From positions 1 to 58,216 of the forward strand of contig NZ_JAAPBF010000026.1 in assembly GCF_022695985.1 (NCBI RefSeq): a DNA stretch of 58,216 bases. Direction: 5' to 3'. A program made the position numbers and the translations under genes. Positions 43,033 to 52,007 of the stretch are shown piece after piece (position 1 is the first letter of the stretch; each line of letters opens with the position of its first letter). A model generated the notes under the pieces. It ran no database searches, was not told where the DNA came from, and worked only from the letters and a program-made list of their open reading frames with translations. The DNA is from Streptomyces sp. NP-1717. Lineage in GTDB: Bacteria; Actinomycetota; Actinomycetes; Streptomycetales; Streptomycetaceae.

Positions 43033-44124
43033 TTACGAGGTCAGCCACTCCCGCAGCCGGTTCTCGCAGTGCGTGATCCGCTCGACGGCCACGTGCTCGT
43101 CCCGCTTGTGGGCGAACAGCGCGTCCCCCGGGCCGTAGTTGACCGCGGGCACCCCGAGCGCGCCGAAGCGTGAGACGTCCGTCCAGCCGAATTTGGGCCG
43201 GGCGCTGCCGCCCACGGCCGCCATGAAGGCGGCGGCGGCGGGGTGCGAGAGGCCGGGCAGGGCCGCGCCCGAGTGATCGTCCACGACGAACTCCCGGACC
43301 CCGCAGTCGGCGAACACGGCGCGTACGTGCTCCACCGCCTCCTCCTCGCCCCGGTCGGGCGCGTAGCGGTAGTTGACCACCACGGTGCACGCGTCGGGGA
43401 TGACGTTGCTCGCCACGCCGCCCTCGATCGCCACGGCGTTCAGGCCCTCCCGGTACTCCAGTCCGTCGATCACCGGGCGGCGCGGCTCGTACGCGGCGAG
43501 GCGGGCCAGGATCGGCGCGGCGGCGTGGATGGCGTTGGACCCCGTCCAGCTGCGCGCCGAGTGCGCCCGCTCGCCCTCCGTACGGAGGTGGATCCGCAGA
43601 GTCCCCTGGCAGCCGCCCTCGACCTGCGCGTCGGAGGGTTCGAGCAGGACGGCGAAGTCCGCCTCCAAGAGATCGGGGCGGGCCGCCGCCACATGACCCA
43701 GGCCGTTGAGGTCGGCGGCGACCTCCTCGTTGTCGTAGAAGACGAAGGTGAGGTCGCGGTTGGGCCCGGGGACGGTCGCGGCGATGCGCAGCTGGACGGC
43801 GACGCCCGACTTCATGTCGGTGGTGCCGCAGCCCCAGAGGATGCCGTTCTCGTCGAGCCGGGAGGGCACGTTGTCCGCGATCGGGACGGTGTCGATGTGC
43901 CCGGCCAGGATGACTCTCTCGGCCCGTCCGAGGTCGGTACGCGCCACGACGTTGTTGCCGAACCGCTCGACGGTGAGATGCGGCAGGGCGCGCAGCGCCT
44001 CCTCGACGGCGTCGGCGAGGGGCTTCTCGCCGCCGCTGACGGACGGGATGTCGACGAGCCGGGCGGTGAGCTCCGGGGCGTCCAGCGTGAGGTCCAGCAC
44101 GGTTCCAGGCTTCGTTTCGGGCAT
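43033..44124 (-). CDS. dapE: Succinyl-diaminopimelate desuccinylase
   Basis: 363-residue M20 metallohydrolase. Metal ligands: His in LAGHIDTVP, Asp in GCGTTDMKSG, Glu pair in FYDNEEV, and later SDAQVEGGCQGT and the C-terminal FAHKRDEHV. It produces LL-diaminopimelate for lysine and peptidoglycan. ATG 44124. Divergent from the lysozyme-like gene. Matches Rv1202. Confidence 0.94.
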   Translation of the reverse strand: MPETKPGTVLDLTLDAPELTARLVDIPSVSGGEKPLADAVEEALRALPHLTVERFGNNVVARTDLGRAERVILAGHIDTVPIADNVPSRLDENGILWGCGTTDMKSGVAVQLRIAATVPGPNRDLTFVFYDNEEVAADLNGLGHVAAARPDLLEADFAVLLEPSDAQVEGGCQGTLRIHLRTEGERAHSARSWTGSNAIHAAAPILARLAAYEPRRPVIDGLEYREGLNAVAIEGGVASNVIPDACTVVVNYRYAPDRGEEEAVEHVRAVFADCGVREFVVDDHSGAALPGLSHPAAAAFMAAVGGSARPKFGWTDVSRFGALGVPAVNYGPGDALFAHKRDEHVAVERITHCENRLREWLTS

Positions 44125-44218
44125 GGCCAGACCCTACGACGTGGCCCGTGTCCGGCGGGCGCGGGAGGCGGCGGGCGGACGGGTCCCGCCGGCCGGCGGT
44201 GCCGGTACCGTGTGCTGC

Positions 44219-45205
44219 GTGTCCGAGACCGCCTCCCCTCCCCGCCGCGGGCGACTCCTGCGCTTCGCCGCCGCCCTCACCGTGCTCCTCGCGCTGGCCG
44301 GCTACGTCGCGGTGCGGTACGTGTCCGGCGACACGGGCCCGCCGCGCTGCACGGCGCGGGCCGCCGAGTCGTCCGACGGCGACGTGCCCACCTACGAGAT
44401 GAGCCCTGAGCAGGCCGCGAACGCCGCCACGATCTCGGCGGTCGGCACCACGCGCGGCATGCCCGAGCGCGCCGTCACGATCGCCCTGGCGACCGCTCTC
44501 CAGGAGTCGGCGCTGCGCAACATCGACTACGGCGACCGGGACTCCGTCGGTCTGTTCCAGCAGCGTCCCTCGAAGGGCTGGGGCACGGTCGAGCAGATCC
44601 TCGACCCGGTCTACTCGGCGGGGAAGTTCTACGCGGGTCTCGCCGAGGTGCCCGGCTATTCGCGGCTGCCTCTCACGGAGGCGGCGCAGCGCGTCCAGCG
44701 CAGCGGTTTCCCGCAGGCGTACGCGAAGCACGAGCCGGACGCCACGCTGCTGTCCGCCGCGCTCACCGGCCGGTCCGCCGCGACGCTCACCTGCACGGGC
44801 GCGAGCGACGGCGAACCGGGCGATCCGGCGAAGGTGCGGGCGGCCCTGTCGCGCGCCTTCGGGCCGGAGGTGCTGCCGGGCAGCGAGGGCGCCGACCCGG
44901 CCGCCGGGGGCGGCGAGGCGGGCGGTCAGGCGGACGGTCAGGCCGGGGAACAGGCCGACGGGCGGGCCGGGGCGAAGGGGCCGGTCGAGGTCGAGGTGCC
45001 GGTCGGCGGCTCGGACCGGGCCCGCGGCTGGGAATTCGCCCACTGGGCCGTCGCGCACTCCGCCGATCTGCGGATCGCCGAGGTCTCGATCGGGAACCGG
45101 GTGTGGAGCGCGGCGAAGTCCGGCCAGGGCTGGCGGAAGACGGAGGGCCAATCGGGTCCGGAGAAATCCGCCGCGAACGACGTTCGAATTCGTATCGCGC
45201 AGTAG
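44219..45205 (+). CDS. Secreted or membrane-anchored lysozyme/lytic-transglycosylase-like protein
   Basis: 328 residues. An N-terminal membrane helix (LLRFAAALTVLLALAGYVAV) leads to an extracytoplasmic domain with AVTIALATALQESALRN and SVGLFQQRPSKGWGT. The Glu of QES and GLFQQ spacing resembles SLT/lysozyme-fold motifs, so cell-wall glycan cleavage is plausible but unproven. A Gly/Ala/Gln-rich linker and a C-terminal domain (ARGWEFAHWAVAHSADL) follow. GTG 44219; GTG 44210 is in frame and no good ribosome site precedes either. Confidence 0.78.
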   Translation: MSETASPPRRGRLLRFAAALTVLLALAGYVAVRYVSGDTGPPRCTARAAESSDGDVPTYEMSPEQAANAATISAVGTTRGMPERAVTIALATALQESALRNIDYGDRDSVGLFQQRPSKGWGTVEQILDPVYSAGKFYAGLAEVPGYSRLPLTEAAQRVQRSGFPQAYAKHEPDATLLSAALTGRSAATLTCTGASDGEPGDPAKVRAALSRAFGPEVLPGSEGADPAAGGGEAGGQADGQAGEQADGRAGAKGPVEVEVPVGGSDRARGWEFAHWAVAHSADLRIAEVSIGNRVWSAAKSGQGWRKTEGQSGPEKSAANDVRIRIAQ

Positions 45206-45349
45206 CACGACGAGGTCGCCCGGACGGGTTAGTCACGGCGGATCCGGGCGGCATTGCGGCGTCTCACCAGGCGGTTCCCTCGCACGGCGGCAAATCCCTT
45301 GCCCCGAAAGAGAAGTGACGGTTCGCCAAGTTTCTGCGGCGAGGATCCT

Positions 45350-45377
45350 TTGACCGTTTTTATCCATGCCCGATAAT
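45350..45377 (+). promoter_or_regulatory. Housekeeping-type promoter for the small secreted protein gene
   Basis: TTGACC (45350-45355), 16-nt spacer, GATAAT (45372-45377), in an AT-rich patch. Expected start near 45384, giving a leader of about 110 nt. Confidence 0.55.
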
Positions 45378-45493
45378 GCGACGCATTACTAATTCTTTAC
45401 CTTTGTACACCGCATCCTCCGGTGCCCTCCGAGGGGTTGTCACTGCGTCCGCTCACTGGACACGACAATTTCCTCTCCCGTCGAAGGAGCATC

Positions 45494-45934
45494 ATGTCCC
45501 TCCCCCTGACCCGTCGGATCGCCCGTGCCGCGCTGCTTGTCGCGGCGGGCGCAGCCCCCGTGGTCGGTGCGGCCGGCTCCGCCAGCGCGGCAACCCTCCC
45601 GCAGGCCGCCGACCTCGGTGGCGTCTCCCAGCTGGACGGCGCCGCCCTCGGCAGCACCCTCGACAGTGGCGCCCAGAAGGCGACCGGCGTGGCGGGCGAG
45701 GCCGGCAGTGACGCGGTCGCCTCCTCCGTCCCGGCGGCCGGCAAGACCCTCGGCGGCGTCGCAAGGAAGGCGACCCCCGTCGCCCAGCGGGCGGCCGGTC
45801 AGGCCGCCGGCGGCGCCGGTGAGACCCTCGGCGACGCGGCGACGTCCGCCACCGAGAACGGTCTGCCGACCGACTCCCTCGGTGGCGGCCTGCCCACCGG
45901 CAAGCTCCCCGTCAACACCCTGCCCCTCGGCTGA
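45494..45934 (+). CDS. Small secreted Ala/Gly-rich protein, hypothetical
   Basis: 146 residues. A signal peptide (RIARAALLVAAGAAPVVGAAGSASA, cleavage likely after SASA) precedes a mature part built of Ala/Gly/Thr-rich segments with repeated GGAG/GLPT patterns and no cysteines. AAGGAG precedes ATG 45494 closely. No family is recognised; it could be a cell-wall-associated structural protein. The downstream double hairpin and the AT-rich promoter suggest it is expressed as a single gene. Confidence 0.75.
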   Translation: MSLPLTRRIARAALLVAAGAAPVVGAAGSASAATLPQAADLGGVSQLDGAALGSTLDSGAQKATGVAGEAGSDAVASSVPAAGKTLGGVARKATPVAQRAAGQAAGGAGETLGDAATSATENGLPTDSLGGGLPTGKLPVNTLPLG

Positions 45935-45957
45935 TCCCAGCCGGTCGGGACGTACGC

Positions 45958-46034
45958 GTACGTGAAGGAGCCCGGGGAGTGCATGCTCCCCGGGCCCCTT
46001 CACGTACGAGGCCGGCGCGCGCCGGCCTCGTACG
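45958..46034. terminator. Double hairpin between converging genes
   Basis: First hairpin: arms 45958-45968 plus 45970-45979 with 45986-45995 plus 45997-46007. Second: a perfect 32-nt palindrome (46003-46034), sharing its first bases with the first. It separates the secreted-protein gene from dapC. Confidence 0.8.
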
Positions 46035-46039
46035 GAGTC

Positions 46040-47143
46040 TCAGCCGAGCCGCTTGACCGCGGCCTCCACGCGCTCGTCGGTCGCCGTGAGCGCCACCCGT
46101 ACGAAGCTGTCCCCCGCGGGTCCGTAGAAGTCGCCGGGCGCCACCAGGATCCCCAGCTCCGCCAGGTGCGCCACCGTCCGCCAGCACGGCTCGTCGCGCG
46201 TCGCCCACAGGTACAGGCTCGCCTCGCTGTGCTCGATCCGGAAGCCGTGGCCCTCCAGCGCCGCGCGCAGGGCGGTGCGCCGGGCCGCGTACCGCGCCCG
46301 CTGCTCCGCGACGTGCGTGTCGTCGCCGAGCGCCGCCGCGGTCGCCGCCTGCACCGGCGCCGGCGTCATCATGCCGCCGTGCTTGCGGATCTGGAGCAGT
46401 TCGCCCAGGACGGCCGCGTCGCCCGCGAGGAAGGCCGCGCGGTAGCCGGCCAGGTTGGAGCGCTTGGAGAGCGAGTGGACGGCCACGACGCCCTCGTACG
46501 AGCCGCCGCAGACGTCCGGGTGGAGCACGGAGACGGGCTCGGCCTCCCAGCCGAGTTCCAGGTAGCACTCGTCACTGAAGAGCAGCACCCCGTGCGCGCG
46601 GGCCCAGGCGACGATCCGGGTCAGCTCGGCCTTGTCCAGGACCCGTCCGGTCGGGTTCGACGGCGAGTTGAGCCAGAGCAGCTTCAGGCCCGCCGGGTCG
46701 AGTTCGGTCGGGTCTTCGTAGGGGACGGGTTCCGCGCCGCACAGCCGGGCGCCCACCTCGTACGTCGGGTAGGCGAGCCGCGGATGGGCGACCCGGTCGC
46801 CGGGGCCGAGGCCGAGCTGGGTCGGCAGCCAGGCCACCAGTTCCTTGGAACCGACCACCGGAAGGACGTTGGTGTGCGCGACGTCGCGCGCGCCGAGCCG
46901 CCGTTCGGCCCAGCCCGTCAGCGCGTCGCGCAGCTCGGCCGTCCCCCACACCGTGGGGTAGCCGGGCGAGTTCGCCGCACCGACCAGGGCGCGTTGGATC
47001 AGCTCCGGGACCGGGTCGACCGGGGTCCCGACGGAGAGGTCCACGATGCCGTCCGGGTGGGCCGCCGCTGTCGCCTTGTAAGGCTCCAGCTTGTCCCAGG
47101 GGAAGACCGGAAGTCGCGAAGAGACTGCGGACACGGTGCTCAC
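46040..47143 (-). CDS. dapC: N-succinyldiaminopimelate aminotransferase
   Basis: 367-residue fold-type I PLP aminotransferase. LSVGTPVDPVP at the N-terminus, NSPSNPTGR, and the Schiff-base lysine in SLSKRSNLAGYRAAF. It converts N-succinyl-2-amino-6-oxopimelate to the diaminopimelate precursor. GTG 47143 (VSTVSAVSSRLPVFPWDKL) is selected; GTG 47161 is an alternative. Next to the ferredoxin gene as in Rv1178/Rv1177, and the same pathway as dapE a few genes away. Confidence 0.92.
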   Translation of the reverse strand: MSTVSAVSSRLPVFPWDKLEPYKATAAAHPDGIVDLSVGTPVDPVPELIQRALVGAANSPGYPTVWGTAELRDALTGWAERRLGARDVAHTNVLPVVGSKELVAWLPTQLGLGPGDRVAHPRLAYPTYEVGARLCGAEPVPYEDPTELDPAGLKLLWLNSPSNPTGRVLDKAELTRIVAWARAHGVLLFSDECYLELGWEAEPVSVLHPDVCGGSYEGVVAVHSLSKRSNLAGYRAAFLAGDAAVLGELLQIRKHGGMMTPAPVQAATAAALGDDTHVAEQRARYAARRTALRAALEGHGFRIEHSEASLYLWATRDEPCWRTVAHLAELGILVAPGDFYGPAGDSFVRVALTATDERVEAAVKRLG

Positions 47144-47188
47144 TTTCTCGACACTGCTCACTTTTCGGTACGCCGGGGAAAACACCGC

Positions 47189-47219
47189 GGTCCCGTACGG
47201 CGGCGTGCCGTACGGGACC
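47189..47219 (-). terminator. Hairpin between ferredoxin and dapC
   Basis: 13-bp perfect stem (47189-47201 with 47207-47219), loop GGCGT, 15 nt after the ferredoxin stop codon. It would separate or attenuate the two genes. Confidence 0.75.
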
Positions 47220-47233
47220 GGGAGCCGTGCCCG

Positions 47234-47560
47234 TCAGTCGTTCTGGGGCTGCGGCGGCAGTGCGGCGATGACGGGGTGGTCACGCTCGATCAGACCGAGC
47301 TTGGAGGCGCCACCGGGGGAACCGAGCTCGTCGAAGAACTCCACGTTCGCCTTGTAGTAGTCCTTCCACTCCTCCGGGGTGTCGTCCTCGTAGAAGATCG
47401 CCTCGACCGGGCAGACCGGCTCACAGGCGCCACAGTCGACGCATTCGTCCGGATGGATGTACAAGGACCGGGAGCCCTCGTAGATGCAGTCGACCGGGCA
47501 CTCTTCGATGCACGCCTTGTCCTTGAGATCCACACAAGGCTGCGCGATGACGTAGGTCAC
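47234..47560 (-). CDS. fdxA: 7Fe ferredoxin (FdxA type)
   Basis: 108 residues. Cysteines in CVDLKDKACIEECPVDC and CVDCGACEPVCPVEA are the 3Fe-4S/4Fe-4S ligand set of actinobacterial 7Fe ferredoxins; the C-terminal acidic helix EEWKDYYKANVEFF is typical. GTG 47560 with GAGGAGG upstream. Electron carrier. Divergent from the GNAT gene. Confidence 0.96.
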   Translation of the reverse strand: MTYVIAQPCVDLKDKACIEECPVDCIYEGSRSLYIHPDECVDCGACEPVCPVEAIFYEDDTPEEWKDYYKANVEFFDELGSPGGASKLGLIERDHPVIAALPPQPQND

Positions 47561-47699
47561 GCTGTCGTTCCTCCTCGATAGGGCGCGGCGGGCCATCTGC
47601 GGCTCCGTCCACGGGCGCGCGGGAGCGCGGCGTCGTCGATGCCCGGACCTAGTATCTCCGTTCCTGGGCACGATCCGCACAGGAGGGGCGCACAGAGCT

Positions 47700-48713
47700 G
47701 TGGAATTCACGACCGGGGCACGGCTGGAGGTCCGTATCACCCCCGCTGACGTGGGCAGACGCGTATCGGTACGCCGTCTGACCGGCGCCGGCGACGGCGC
47801 GGAGAAGTTCACCGACACGGTCGGTGTTCTCACATCCTGGGACAACGGTGTGGTCCTCGTCACACGCCGCACCGGTGAGACGGTCCGGATCGCGGAGTCC
47901 TCGCTCGTCGCGGGCAAGGTCGTCCCGGCCGCCCCGGCGAGGCGGCGGGGGCCCGCCGCATCCTTCCGGGAGCTGACCCGGGTGGCGGCGCGGGCGTGGC
48001 AGCCCGTCGAGCGGGAGGCGCTCGGCGAGTGGGAACTGCGGGCGGCGGGCGGATTCACCCGGCGGGCCAACTCGGCGCTGCCGCTGGGTGAGCCGGGAAT
48101 GCCCCTGGACGAGGCCCTGGGGCGCGTACGGAGCTGGTACGGCCGCCGGGACCTGCCGGCGTACATCCAGGCCGCCACGGGCGGCGAGGGGACGCAGGAG
48201 CCGCTCTGCGCCGGACTGGAGGCGCGGGGCTGGGTGCGGGAGGTGACGGCCGAGACGCGCGTCGGCGCGCTCGCGCCGCTGGCGGACGGGCCGTCCTCGG
48301 GGACCGGCCCGGCGTCCGGCGCGCGCGTACGGCTGGAGCGCGTCTGCGACGAGGCGTGGCTCCGCCGCTACCAGCGCTTCGAGGAGCCGGGTCCGCACGT
48401 GCTGCGGGTGCTCGGCAGCGGGCCGTCCGTGTGGTTCGCGTCGGTGGACGGCGACGACGGCGTACCGGCGGCGATCGGCCGGTGTGTCGTCGACGGGCGC
48501 TGGGCCGGCTTCATGGCCGTCGAGGTCGATCCCGCGCGGCGGCGCCAGGGGCTGGCGAGCACGGTGATGCGCGCGCTCGCCGGGCGCGCCCTGGACGAGG
48601 GCGCGTCCGCGGCGTGGCTCCAGGTGGAGTCGGACAACGACGCGGCCCGCGCTCTGTACGAGGGCATGGGATTCACCACGCATCACCTGTACCACCACTT
48701 CCGAGCCGCGTGA
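47700..48713 (+). CDS. GNAT-family N-acetyltransferase
   Basis: 337 residues. An N-terminal small beta domain (about 80 residues) with GVLTSWDNGVVLVTRR precedes two acetyltransferase-like parts; the C-terminal one has FMAVEVDPARRRQGLAS, an acetyl-CoA-binding RRxGL/A loop, and YEGMGF. Substrate unknown. GTG 47700, with a weakly spaced AGGAGG upstream. Followed 17 nt later by a SirB1-like gene, probably an operon. Confidence 0.85.
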   Translation: MEFTTGARLEVRITPADVGRRVSVRRLTGAGDGAEKFTDTVGVLTSWDNGVVLVTRRTGETVRIAESSLVAGKVVPAAPARRRGPAASFRELTRVAARAWQPVEREALGEWELRAAGGFTRRANSALPLGEPGMPLDEALGRVRSWYGRRDLPAYIQAATGGEGTQEPLCAGLEARGWVREVTAETRVGALAPLADGPSSGTGPASGARVRLERVCDEAWLRRYQRFEEPGPHVLRVLGSGPSVWFASVDGDDGVPAAIGRCVVDGRWAGFMAVEVDPARRRQGLASTVMRALAGRALDEGASAAWLQVESDNDAARALYEGMGFTTHHLYHHFRAA

Positions 48714-48730
48714 GGAGCCACGGACCGGCC

Positions 48731-49576
48731 ATGGAACCTGAACCGTCATCGACCGCCCGGCGGAGCCTGTTCGCCGCCGAGGCCCGCGCCGAGCGCCCCG
48801 ATGTCGCGCTGCTCTGCCTCCTCATCGGTACGGAGGCGGACGCGGCGCTCGACGAGGCCGGGCTCGACGCGGCGCAGATCGAACTCGACCGGCTGGCGGG
48901 GATGCTGCCGTTCGGTCTCGAAGGACCGCGCGCCTGGGCCACCGCGCTGGCCGACCTGCTGGGCACGCGCCTCGGGTTCCGGGGCAGCCCGGGCGAGTAC
49001 CGGCGTCTGGAGGCCTCGCTGCTGCACGAGGTGCTGCGCCGCAGGCGCGGGCTGCCGATCCTGCTGTCCGTGCTGTGGACCGAGGTCGCGCGCCGCGCGG
49101 GGGCGCCGGTGTACGGGGTGGCGCTGCCCGGCCACTTCGTCGTCGGCCTCGGCGTGCCGGAGGAACCGGACCAGCAGGTCCTGGTGGACCCGTACGCGGG
49201 CGGCAGGCTCCTGACGCGGCAGGACACCGAGACGCTGGTCACGGGGGCGACAGGGGCCCCTCTGGAGCCCTCCATGCTGAGTCCGGCCGAACCGCTGCAC
49301 GTCGTGGTCCGCATCCTGAACAACATCCGCGCGTGGGCGTCGACCCGCCCGGAGCGCGGCGATGTCGCGCTGTGGGGGGTCGAACTGAGCCTGCTGCTCC
49401 CGTCCCATCCGGCCCGGCTCCGTTACGAGCGCGCCCAACTGCTCGTGCGGCGCGGGGAGTTCCTGGCCGGGGCCACCGAGATGGAGGAGTACGCGGAGGT
49501 GGTGGCGGCGGTGGAGCCGTCGACGGCGGACATGATCCGTCACAAGGCGCGGGCCGCCCGCGCGATGCTGAACTGA
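48731..49576 (+). CDS. SirB1/transglutaminase-like family protein
   Basis: 281 residues of the SirB1/transglutaminase-like type: LLHEVLRRRRGLPILLSVLWTEVARRAG, GVALPGHFVVG and VLVDPYAGGRLLT, followed by helical TPR-like repeats (RILNNIRAWA, LLVRRGEFLAGATEM). No catalytic Cys is seen in the core. Function unknown. ATG 48731. It ends just before a strong hairpin. Confidence 0.82.
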   Translation: MEPEPSSTARRSLFAAEARAERPDVALLCLLIGTEADAALDEAGLDAAQIELDRLAGMLPFGLEGPRAWATALADLLGTRLGFRGSPGEYRRLEASLLHEVLRRRRGLPILLSVLWTEVARRAGAPVYGVALPGHFVVGLGVPEEPDQQVLVDPYAGGRLLTRQDTETLVTGATGAPLEPSMLSPAEPLHVVVRILNNIRAWASTRPERGDVALWGVELSLLLPSHPARLRYERAQLLVRRGEFLAGATEMEEYAEVVAAVEPSTADMIRHKARAARAMLN

Positions 49577-49606
49577 CGGCGGACGGGGCCCACCGGCCGG
49601 CCGACG

Positions 49607-49648
49607 CCGAAGCGCCGGACGGACCGTGCGGTCCGTCCGGCGCTTCGG
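49607..49648. terminator. Bidirectional hairpin terminator
   Basis: Perfect 19-bp stem (49607-49625 with 49630-49648), GTGC loop, between converging SirB1-like and peptidoglycan-binding genes. Confidence 0.85.
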
Positions 49649-49665
49649 GGATGTGCGACCGGGTC

Positions 49666-51801
49666 CTAACCCTGCGGGTCGAGATCGATCTCGGCGGTGC
49701 GCTCCTCCGGGGTCGTGCCCAGCAGCGGCTTCTGCATCGCCTGCGCCACGTCCGCCGCCGACAGCGGGTGTTCCTTGCCGTCGGCCTTGGTGATCGTGAG
49801 GCCCTCGAAGACGCCGTCCAGCAGCTCCTCGATCGCCCCCCGGTCGTAGACCTCGACCAGTTTGCCGTCGATCGCCTTCATGGACAGGATCTGCGGCAGC
49901 GACCGGTCGGGGCCGAACTGGATCTGCCTGCCACCCGCCTTTATCGTGATCAGACCGGACATCGCGGGCTCCGCGAAGTCCTTCATCGCACGGTCGAGTT
50001 CGGCCTGGTCGATCGTCGGTTCGCGGGAACTGATGGGCAGTTCGACGCTGTTGGGCTCGCCCGTCTCGACCTGGGCGCGGTAGGCGTCCTTCACCGAGAT
50101 CATCGAGCGCTCGACGTCAAGTGCCTTGCCCGCCTTGCCCGGTACGGGGACGGCCTTGCCCGGCTCGAACCTGATCGTGCCGTCGGACGCCGAGCCCGAG
50201 TCGCCCGCGAGGTCGGTGAGCGCGACGCGCAGCTTCTCCTCGTCGACGGGGATCACCGGTTCGGTGACCCGTTCGCCGCCGAAGAGCGAGCCGATCACGG
50301 AGACCGGGTTGTAGTCGCTGCCCGCGGCGCTGCGCACCGTGGCCTGGCTGTCGAGGCTGAGCCCCGCCTTGTCGGGCCCGAGCTCCTCCTTCTTGCCTCC
50401 GACGGAGAGCTGGAGCGGTGCGGTCGAGCGCTTGCCGAGCGCCGCGTCGAGCTTGTCCACCGCGTCGTCGCGGGTGCCGCCGCCGATGTCCACACCGAGG
50501 ACGGTGGTGCCCTTCGGCACGTCGGAGTGGTTCAGCAGCAGTCCGGCGCCGTAGGCGATCGCCACCAGCGTGACGATGCCCACGCCGGCGCCCATCAGCT
50601 TGGAGCGCCCCTTCTTCTTGGGAGGCGGGCTCGTCGTCCGCGCGGGCGCCGGGCCGGAGCCGGGGCCTGCGGGCGTCCCGGCCGACGGTCCGGGCGGGCC
50701 GGGGAAGTCCGGCGACGAGAAGTCGGAGTTGCCGCCTCCGTGGGACGAGGGCCCGGCGGACATGGGGCCGCCGGGGGGCGCGGGCAGCTGGCCGTCCTGG
50801 AGCCGTCCCCCGGACAGGTCGGCGCGCGGCACCGGGCCCGTCTGGGAACCGGCGGACGGGAACGGCGCGCGGCTCTCCGAGGGCACCACCGGGATACCGC
50901 TGGTCAGCGTGTCGCCCGAGACGTGCGGGCCGGGCCCGCCCGCGGGCTCGGGGACCTGCTGCTGCGGGGTCAGTATGGCGGTGTCGTCGGACATGCGCGG
51001 CCGTCCGCCGCGGTCGTCCCGGTCGTCACGACCGGCCGGTGCCGGAGGGGCCGGGGAGGCTCCCAGGTCGGCGCCCGGCGGCAGGTCCAGGAAGGCGAGC
51101 GACGACGTGCCGCTCGCCGGGCCCGTGGTCGGTCCGTCCGGCGCGCCGGAGCCGGACGCCGGGGGGCCGCCGCTGCCCGGCGGCATGAAGGCGTTGCCGC
51201 CCGCGGCCTGCGGGCGCGGCACGCCCGCACCGCCCCGGGTGTCCGGTCCGGGGTCGGAGCCGTACGGCAGGTCGGACCGCCCGCCGCCGCCGGTGCCGGG
51301 TCCGGGGGCCGTCGCGGCGGCTCCCGCGCCCATGGCGCCGCCGAGCGTGCCCCCGCCGGGGGACTTGCGCGGCGCGAACCAGTCGCTCGTCGCGGGTTTG
51401 TCGGCCGCCGGCGCGTCCGCGTCGGGCGCGCCGGTGTCGGGACCGGCGCCGGAACGCGGCGCGCCGCCCGTGTCGTCCGCGGCCCGGCCCGGAGGCTCCG
51501 GCGGAGCTGCCGGGCCGCCCTGTCCGGACGGACCGGCGGCGGTGTCGCTCATGGGCGTACGCATGACGACGGGCGGAATCGGCCGCGAACCCGGGATGTT
51601 GATCCGGATGCGTGTGGTCAGCGTTGTCTCGGTCTTCGGCTCACCCGGCTGGGCCGGGGCCTCGGCTGTCTCCTCCGGAGCGTCCTGCTCAGGGTGCGGC
51701 GACGGATACTGGCGGGATCCGTACGGCGGTGTGCCCGAGGGGTACGCGGCTCCGCCGCGCCCCTGGGGACCGGAGGACGAACTGTCAGTTTCACGACTCA
51801 A
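49666..51801 (-). CDS. Membrane protein with peptidoglycan-binding-like (VanW/PG_binding_4) domains
   Basis: 711 residues. The first about 390 residues are Pro/Gly/Ser-rich and cytoplasmic; one membrane helix (LMGAGVGIVTLVAIAYGAGLLL) is followed by repeated beta-rich segments (VLGVDIGGGTRDDAVDKLDAALG, ITIKAGGRQIQFGPDRS) typical of PG_binding_4 domains. No L,D-transpeptidase catalytic cysteine motif follows, so it may only bind the wall. The start is TTG 51801 with GGGAG at 9 nt. Confidence 0.75.
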   Translation of the reverse strand: MSRETDSSSSGPQGRGGAAYPSGTPPYGSRQYPSPHPEQDAPEETAEAPAQPGEPKTETTLTTRIRINIPGSRPIPPVVMRTPMSDTAAGPSGQGGPAAPPEPPGRAADDTGGAPRSGAGPDTGAPDADAPAADKPATSDWFAPRKSPGGGTLGGAMGAGAAATAPGPGTGGGGRSDLPYGSDPGPDTRGGAGVPRPQAAGGNAFMPPGSGGPPASGSGAPDGPTTGPASGTSSLAFLDLPPGADLGASPAPPAPAGRDDRDDRGGRPRMSDDTAILTPQQQVPEPAGGPGPHVSGDTLTSGIPVVPSESRAPFPSAGSQTGPVPRADLSGGRLQDGQLPAPPGGPMSAGPSSHGGGNSDFSSPDFPGPPGPSAGTPAGPGSGPAPARTTSPPPKKKGRSKLMGAGVGIVTLVAIAYGAGLLLNHSDVPKGTTVLGVDIGGGTRDDAVDKLDAALGKRSTAPLQLSVGGKKEELGPDKAGLSLDSQATVRSAAGSDYNPVSVIGSLFGGERVTEPVIPVDEEKLRVALTDLAGDSGSASDGTIRFEPGKAVPVPGKAGKALDVERSMISVKDAYRAQVETGEPNSVELPISSREPTIDQAELDRAMKDFAEPAMSGLITIKAGGRQIQFGPDRSLPQILSMKAIDGKLVEVYDRGAIEELLDGVFEGLTITKADGKEHPLSAADVAQAMQKPLLGTTPEERTAEIDLDPQG

Positions 51802-52007
51802 AGCAAGTTCTCCCGGGTTGGCTCCGCCGCCCGTTCTTACTGGTACTCAACTGTGTGGGTCCCCCAGGCCGGAGGCCAGGGGACGGCCCGGAGCGCGCAC
51901 CACCATACTGTCCTGCGCCGGACCACACCCGACGACCGGGGGAAGCGTTTATTCCACCGACCGTACGGAGGGGGTCAATTCGGGCCGACGGGTACGGGAA
52001 GGGCTCG

